A DNA stretch of 64,000 nucleotides from Blasia pusilla. Taxonomy: Eukaryota; Marchantiophyta; Marchantiopsida; Blasiales. The stretch is from NCBI GenBank assembly GCA_050084515.1, contig CM114271.1, positions 44,826,001 to 44,890,000 on the forward strand, given 5' to 3'. The translations under genes were made by a program, and so were the position numbers. Shown here in pieces: positions 60,541-64,000 of this stretch. The notes under the pieces were generated by a model. The model searched no databases and was not told where the DNA came from. It worked only from the letters and a program-made list of their open reading frames with translations. How positions within the stretch are numbered: position 1 is the first letter of the stretch; each line of letters starts with the position of its first letter.

Positions 60541-60943
60541 ATGTTAGTAAGCCACTCCCCCCACGACTGTTTGCCCTTCAATAAGGAAGCTCTTCTATAC
60601 TTCCATCATGAATCCCGCCACTTAGTAGAAGCCGATGAACGACGGCGAAAGCTCTCGTTGAGAATGCGAGTTTGCTCGCGCATGTGTCTGGTGCGGAGGG
60701 GGAAAGGGATTGGCTGTAGGTCACGGAGTGGGGAAGCAGAGCTCGACGCGATGAAGGGGACCGGGATTTCTCGCCGCGTTGCAGGACGCCGATGCTGCCC
60801 TCGTTGCCCTGGTTCCCGGCCGCTTTTGTGGTATGTTTCGGATCGTGGAGATGGAAAAAAAAAACGATAAGGGCGTTGTTTGCAATGTTTGAATTCGCAG
60901 GAAGTGAAGCAGGGGAGGGAACCAGTAGGAATTTGGCAGGAGG
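60541..60943 (+). other. Probable 5' untranslated region of the GON4-like gene
   Basis: GC rises sharply here. A possible 5' UTR intron runs from a donor GTATGTTT at about 60831 to an acceptor TTCGCAG ending at 60900, 44 bases before the chosen ATG. The open frame 60541-60870 (109 aa) has no known domain and is probably untranslated leader, although a short upstream frame cannot be excluded. Confidence 0.4.
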
Positions 60944-63343
60944 ATGAGTGGAGAAGAGAGGATGGAGGAGGACGATGATGACGTTGATTTTAATCCCTAC
61001 CTTCAGCGTTCACCCTCGCTGGACGGGGTGTCGGTCGAAAGTTCGGAAGGTGAGGGGGAGATAGAAGTGGAGGAGGACGATGGTGATGAGGGCATTGAGG
61101 AAGATCAATTTGAGAGGGAGAATTTTCAGAATTCGGGGAAAGACGTGATCGAGGAGGGGCACTTCGACGAGAATTGTTTTTTGGAGCTTGCAAGCGATGA
61201 TGGCGAGGAGGAAGATTACGAAGATGAGGACCACGAGGAGAGCATGCGAAATGCGGGTGAGAACAGCGAGCTTGAAATCCATCCGAGAAAGAATGGTAGC
61301 AGGGGCGGAGAGGGGAGGCATTTTGTTTCCGACGTCAAGCTCCCTGAAGGTGTCGCAAAGACCTGTGGAGACGGGGATGGCACGGCTCGTGATGAACATT
61401 CTGCTGGCCAGAGTGCGCTTCTAAACGCCGAAAACGGTAATTGCTATCCTCGAAACATGGATTCGAGCAGGATTGCACATTGTTCTCAAGATGGTGCAGA
61501 CACACGAACGCCGAGTGGGTCCGCGGAAAATTTACCAGGGGACAGAGACTGGGGGGTTTGCAGACAGGCTAATGAGATACTGAGAGGCAATAACAGCGAT
61601 GATTTCGGAGAGGGCCCGATTGATGCGATTTCCAAGCGTACAAGGGCTCATTACTCCTTGGCCGATATGTCCCTTGACCAACTGGAGATGTTCTTGCAAG
61701 AATCCGACGAGGAAGAGTACTTTCAAAATGTTGACGACGAGGAAGAGTACAGGAAATTTCTTTTGGCCGTGCAGGAAAAAGAATATGACAGAGGTGAGAA
61801 ATGCCAGCAACAGGGAAGGAATGAAGATGAAGATGACGAGGAGGAGGATGCCGATTTTGAGCTTGAAATCGAAGAGGCGTTGGAAAGTGACTACGACGAT
61901 GGTTCCGAGTTTCTTCGGAAGAGAAAGAGAAGACCAGACACAAGGGAAAAAAGGAGGCAGAGAGTAAGGATCCAGAGCAAATCACCCCATCTAAGTCAGT
62001 CCAAGGCCCCACTCCGGCCCTTACTGCCTCACATGAGCAATATGACATACGGCGTTCCAATATTAGAAAAGAATACAGTAACAGAGCGAGCAGACAGCAT
62101 TTGGCCAGCTCATGCGAAGAAGAAAGTATCAGTTAATGGCTTCACAGCTCACCAAATTGGTCAGTTATATTGCTTGATACACGAGCATGTACAGCTCCTC
62201 GTTCAGGTTTTCTCCATGTGCATCTTAGAACCAGCTCGCCAGCAGCAAGCAATCGATACCCATCGCATGCTCATGGAGATGGTTGAGAAGCGCGATTTGC
62301 TGCTTTCTTGGAAGAAAACTGCATTCCCCGATTTTTGTTTCCGGCCTCCTTACACTCATCCTTCCTTCACCGAGATAGAAGAGAGCAATCAAATGGGTCC
62401 CAGCAACGTGTCTGGATCCAGTTCAGCAAGGCCTGGCGAAAATACCAATGGGATTTCAAATGTACAACTCGGAAACTTGCCACATGGGTCAGTAGGTGAC
62501 TTTATGATGTGGAATTCGGGTTCCTCATCCACTTCTTTTCAAAATTTGCCACTTACGTCCTTGGGCCCCTCTGTAAAGCTAAACGCTGTGACTGAACCAC
62601 CCTTGGGTTTGGCTCCTCAATCCTGCTCATTTCCAGTAACAATGGAGCCGGGGACTAGTGCTGTTGATCATTCTGCTATGCTGGCAAATTTCTCCCAGCA
62701 ATCACCAAGAGTACCTCACTCCTGGCACCCAACTATCTCTCCATTCAATACCCACGAAGCTCCTCAAACGAGGCAAATAGTAGAGATTGCAGGTCCTGTA
62801 CATAGTTGGGCTATGCCAAGAGCTTCTAGTAACGTACCCTTGACAAGGTCTAAAGATGCTACTGCTTCTTCAATCCCTCTTGGATCTGCTCACGAGGAAA
62901 CATCTCTTCAGGTTCCTGGGAATTCAGGCTTGAATGGGAAGCAAACCAATTCTTCGATTGAATCATCAGAGTCGGTCTCATTACAAGTATGTGCATATTA
63001 TCGGGAAGGTTCACTGAAGGACACTGCAAGAATAAAAGCTCTTCATCCAACAACTACATTTATGTCAAGCTTGTGTTCTTCGGCATCTTTATCTTCAAAG
63101 AATGCACAGATGTTTAGACATCCTGCAGGAGAACCCTGTGGGAACATCTCAGAATGGGCACCTGCAACGTCAGGACCTGTAAGGTCATTGCTGGACGTGG
63201 CTCCACTTGCTCTAGTGAGGGATTTTTTGAACGATATGTCACGTGGTACGTCTCAATCCTCACTATCTCCACTTTGTATGGAGAATGATTCCTTAAGATT
63301 TTATCATCTTCTAATTTCTTCTTCAGTAAAATACCCCTCATAA
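60944..63343 (+). CDS. GON4-like nuclear protein, large 5' coding exon, gene incomplete
   Basis: A 799-aa open frame starts at an ATG in good context (GGAGGATGAGTGG). The first 100 residues are very acidic. Residues about 225-280 contain RTRAHYSLADMSLDQLEMFL and then DDEEEYRKFL, a signature of plant GON4-like proteins. Residues about 285-320 are acidic again, followed by a basic nuclear-signal-like run RKRKRRPDTREKRRQR. Residues about 398-470 hold the conserved helical domain FTAHQIGQLYCLIHEHVQLL with LEPARQQQAIDTHRMLMEMV. Family members continue with a SANT/Myb-like domain, absent here. Conservation ends around SLLDVAPLALVRDFLNDMSR, followed by a donor-like GTACGT at 63246, so the last 30 codons are probably intron and the gene continues past the window. 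GON4-like proteins act in transcriptional repression in the nucleus. Confidence 0.85.
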   Translation: MSGEERMEEDDDDVDFNPYLQRSPSLDGVSVESSEGEGEIEVEEDDGDEGIEEDQFERENFQNSGKDVIEEGHFDENCFLELASDDGEEEDYEDEDHEESMRNAGENSELEIHPRKNGSRGGEGRHFVSDVKLPEGVAKTCGDGDGTARDEHSAGQSALLNAENGNCYPRNMDSSRIAHCSQDGADTRTPSGSAENLPGDRDWGVCRQANEILRGNNSDDFGEGPIDAISKRTRAHYSLADMSLDQLEMFLQESDEEEYFQNVDDEEEYRKFLLAVQEKEYDRGEKCQQQGRNEDEDDEEEDADFELEIEEALESDYDDGSEFLRKRKRRPDTREKRRQRVRIQSKSPHLSQSKAPLRPLLPHMSNMTYGVPILEKNTVTERADSIWPAHAKKKVSVNGFTAHQIGQLYCLIHEHVQLLVQVFSMCILEPARQQQAIDTHRMLMEMVEKRDLLLSWKKTAFPDFCFRPPYTHPSFTEIEESNQMGPSNVSGSSSARPGENTNGISNVQLGNLPHGSVGDFMMWNSGSSSTSFQNLPLTSLGPSVKLNAVTEPPLGLAPQSCSFPVTMEPGTSAVDHSAMLANFSQQSPRVPHSWHPTISPFNTHEAPQTRQIVEIAGPVHSWAMPRASSNVPLTRSKDATASSIPLGSAHEETSLQVPGNSGLNGKQTNSSIESSESVSLQVCAYYREGSLKDTARIKALHPTTTFMSSLCSSASLSSKNAQMFRHPAGEPCGNISEWAPATSGPVRSLLDVAPLALVRDFLNDMSRGTSQSSLSPLCMENDSLRFYHLLISSSVKYPS

Positions 63344-64000
63344 TACATCCAGGCTCCATGAGTCGTGATTCCACACCTGTATTAGTATCACCCCAACAAA
63401 AGGCAAAGTGAAGATTTGATGTTTGAAAGCTGTTTGGGAAAAAACTGGAGTAGTCCTCGGGGGGCCCTCAAATTTCGATGGACAGGAAAATTTGAAGAGG
63501 GATTTGAAGTAGTGAATTAATTTGACAATACAGTGAAAATTGTAGATGGACTGCCCCGTCAGTTCACTTTAGTTGCTTGAAACATGAGAGCCATTCTTAC
63601 AACACGCAGTATGATGACACGCTGAGAGTGAGAAGGGAAAAATTCTGACTCTGCTCAAGGCTTTATGTAAAGCTCTCAAGGTAGGAGAAAAACCAAAAAT
63701 TTGATGATTTCTCTGCTCTGTGGCACAAGATGCCCTTTTTCCTCAGCTTGAACAAAGCACTCTACTTGATCTTGGTCTCTACTTCCATTTTTGAACGCTC
63801 GAGTCCTCTCAGATCAGAGTCACCCTATTTATAATATGGTTGGCGAGATGCTTCCATGTTTGTGTCCTAATTCTTTTCCATAATGTCCTTTCTTGTGATG
63901 ATGGACACCTTAGAATTGCAGTTAATGTTTCAGGATTTATAACAATAGCATAGAGGCCATTATAGTTGTTGATCCAAGAGGGTTTTAAACAGAAGCGGGG
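63344..64000 (+). other. Probable intron of the GON4-like gene
   Basis: T-rich, no continuing GON4-like frame, and no second exon recognised before the window ends. If the donor at 63246 is used, the intron is longer than 750 bp. Confidence 0.45.

Noticed and set aside
60541-60870. 109-aa frame upstream of the GON4-like gene as a separate gene
   Set aside because: No domain, low-complexity basic product, and it overlaps a probable 5' UTR intron donor.

Overview
This is a repeat-dominated window from a large nuclear plant genome. Three things point to a plant: an interstitial CCCTAAA-type telomere tract at 7104-7135, plant-type Ty3, Ty1 and CACTA elements, and at the right end one intact-looking plant gene for a GON4-like nuclear protein. 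Gag and RT remnants of one Ty3 lineage look to me like those of seed-free plants, but I cannot name the species. Apart from the gene at 60944, almost every coding trace is a transposon pseudogene with frameshifts and stops.

Layout. 1-9150: decayed Ty3 remnants on the minus strand (gag/LTR 1843-3097; RT-PR-gag 3310-6600), a 1,026-bp LTR at 7435-8460, and the 3' end of a split-repeat element at 1216-1842. 9160-12966: the tail of a split-repeat element (integrase, PHD finger, tandem terminal segments, a 145-bp GA tract). 13011-15660: minus-strand Ty3 RNase H and integrase. 15760-19480: a CACTA tnp2 transposase pseudogene interrupted by two solo terminal repeats. 21970-24010: minus-strand integrase-PHD remnant. 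26156-31217: a gag-only deletion derivative. 33680-43706: a complete 10,027-bp element, the centrepiece. 43707-50068: nested solo repeats, a 986-bp CACTA element and a Ty1/copia remnant. 50073-53558: a second complete but internally reduced split-repeat element. 53990-56230: chromodomain Ty3 integrase. 57690-58640: further relics. 60944-64000: the host gene, running off the window.

The system worth attention is the family represented by 33680-43706. Its pol order is gag, aspartic protease, C5-cytosine DNA methyltransferase, reverse transcriptase, RNase H, DDE integrase, PHD finger. Its ends are not ordinary LTRs. They are split direct repeats: segment A (about 520 bp) at the 5' end, and B-A-B (126 + 517 + 126 bp) at the 3' end. 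Split repeats are known from PAT/Ngaro-type elements that use a tyrosine recombinase; here they accompany a DDE integrase and a 4-bp target duplication (TATG). A second subfamily at 50073-53558 shows the same architecture with its own 4-bp duplication (ATAT). Two A-B solo copies with 4-bp duplications (TGTG, ATGG) look like recombination products.

Inferred model: the element carries a writer (methyltransferase) and a reader (PHD finger) of chromatin marks, so it could mark its own DNA and bias where it inserts. The copy here is dead. Related copies across the window show that the PHD finger, the methyltransferase motif and the split repeats belong to the family and are not accidents of one locus.
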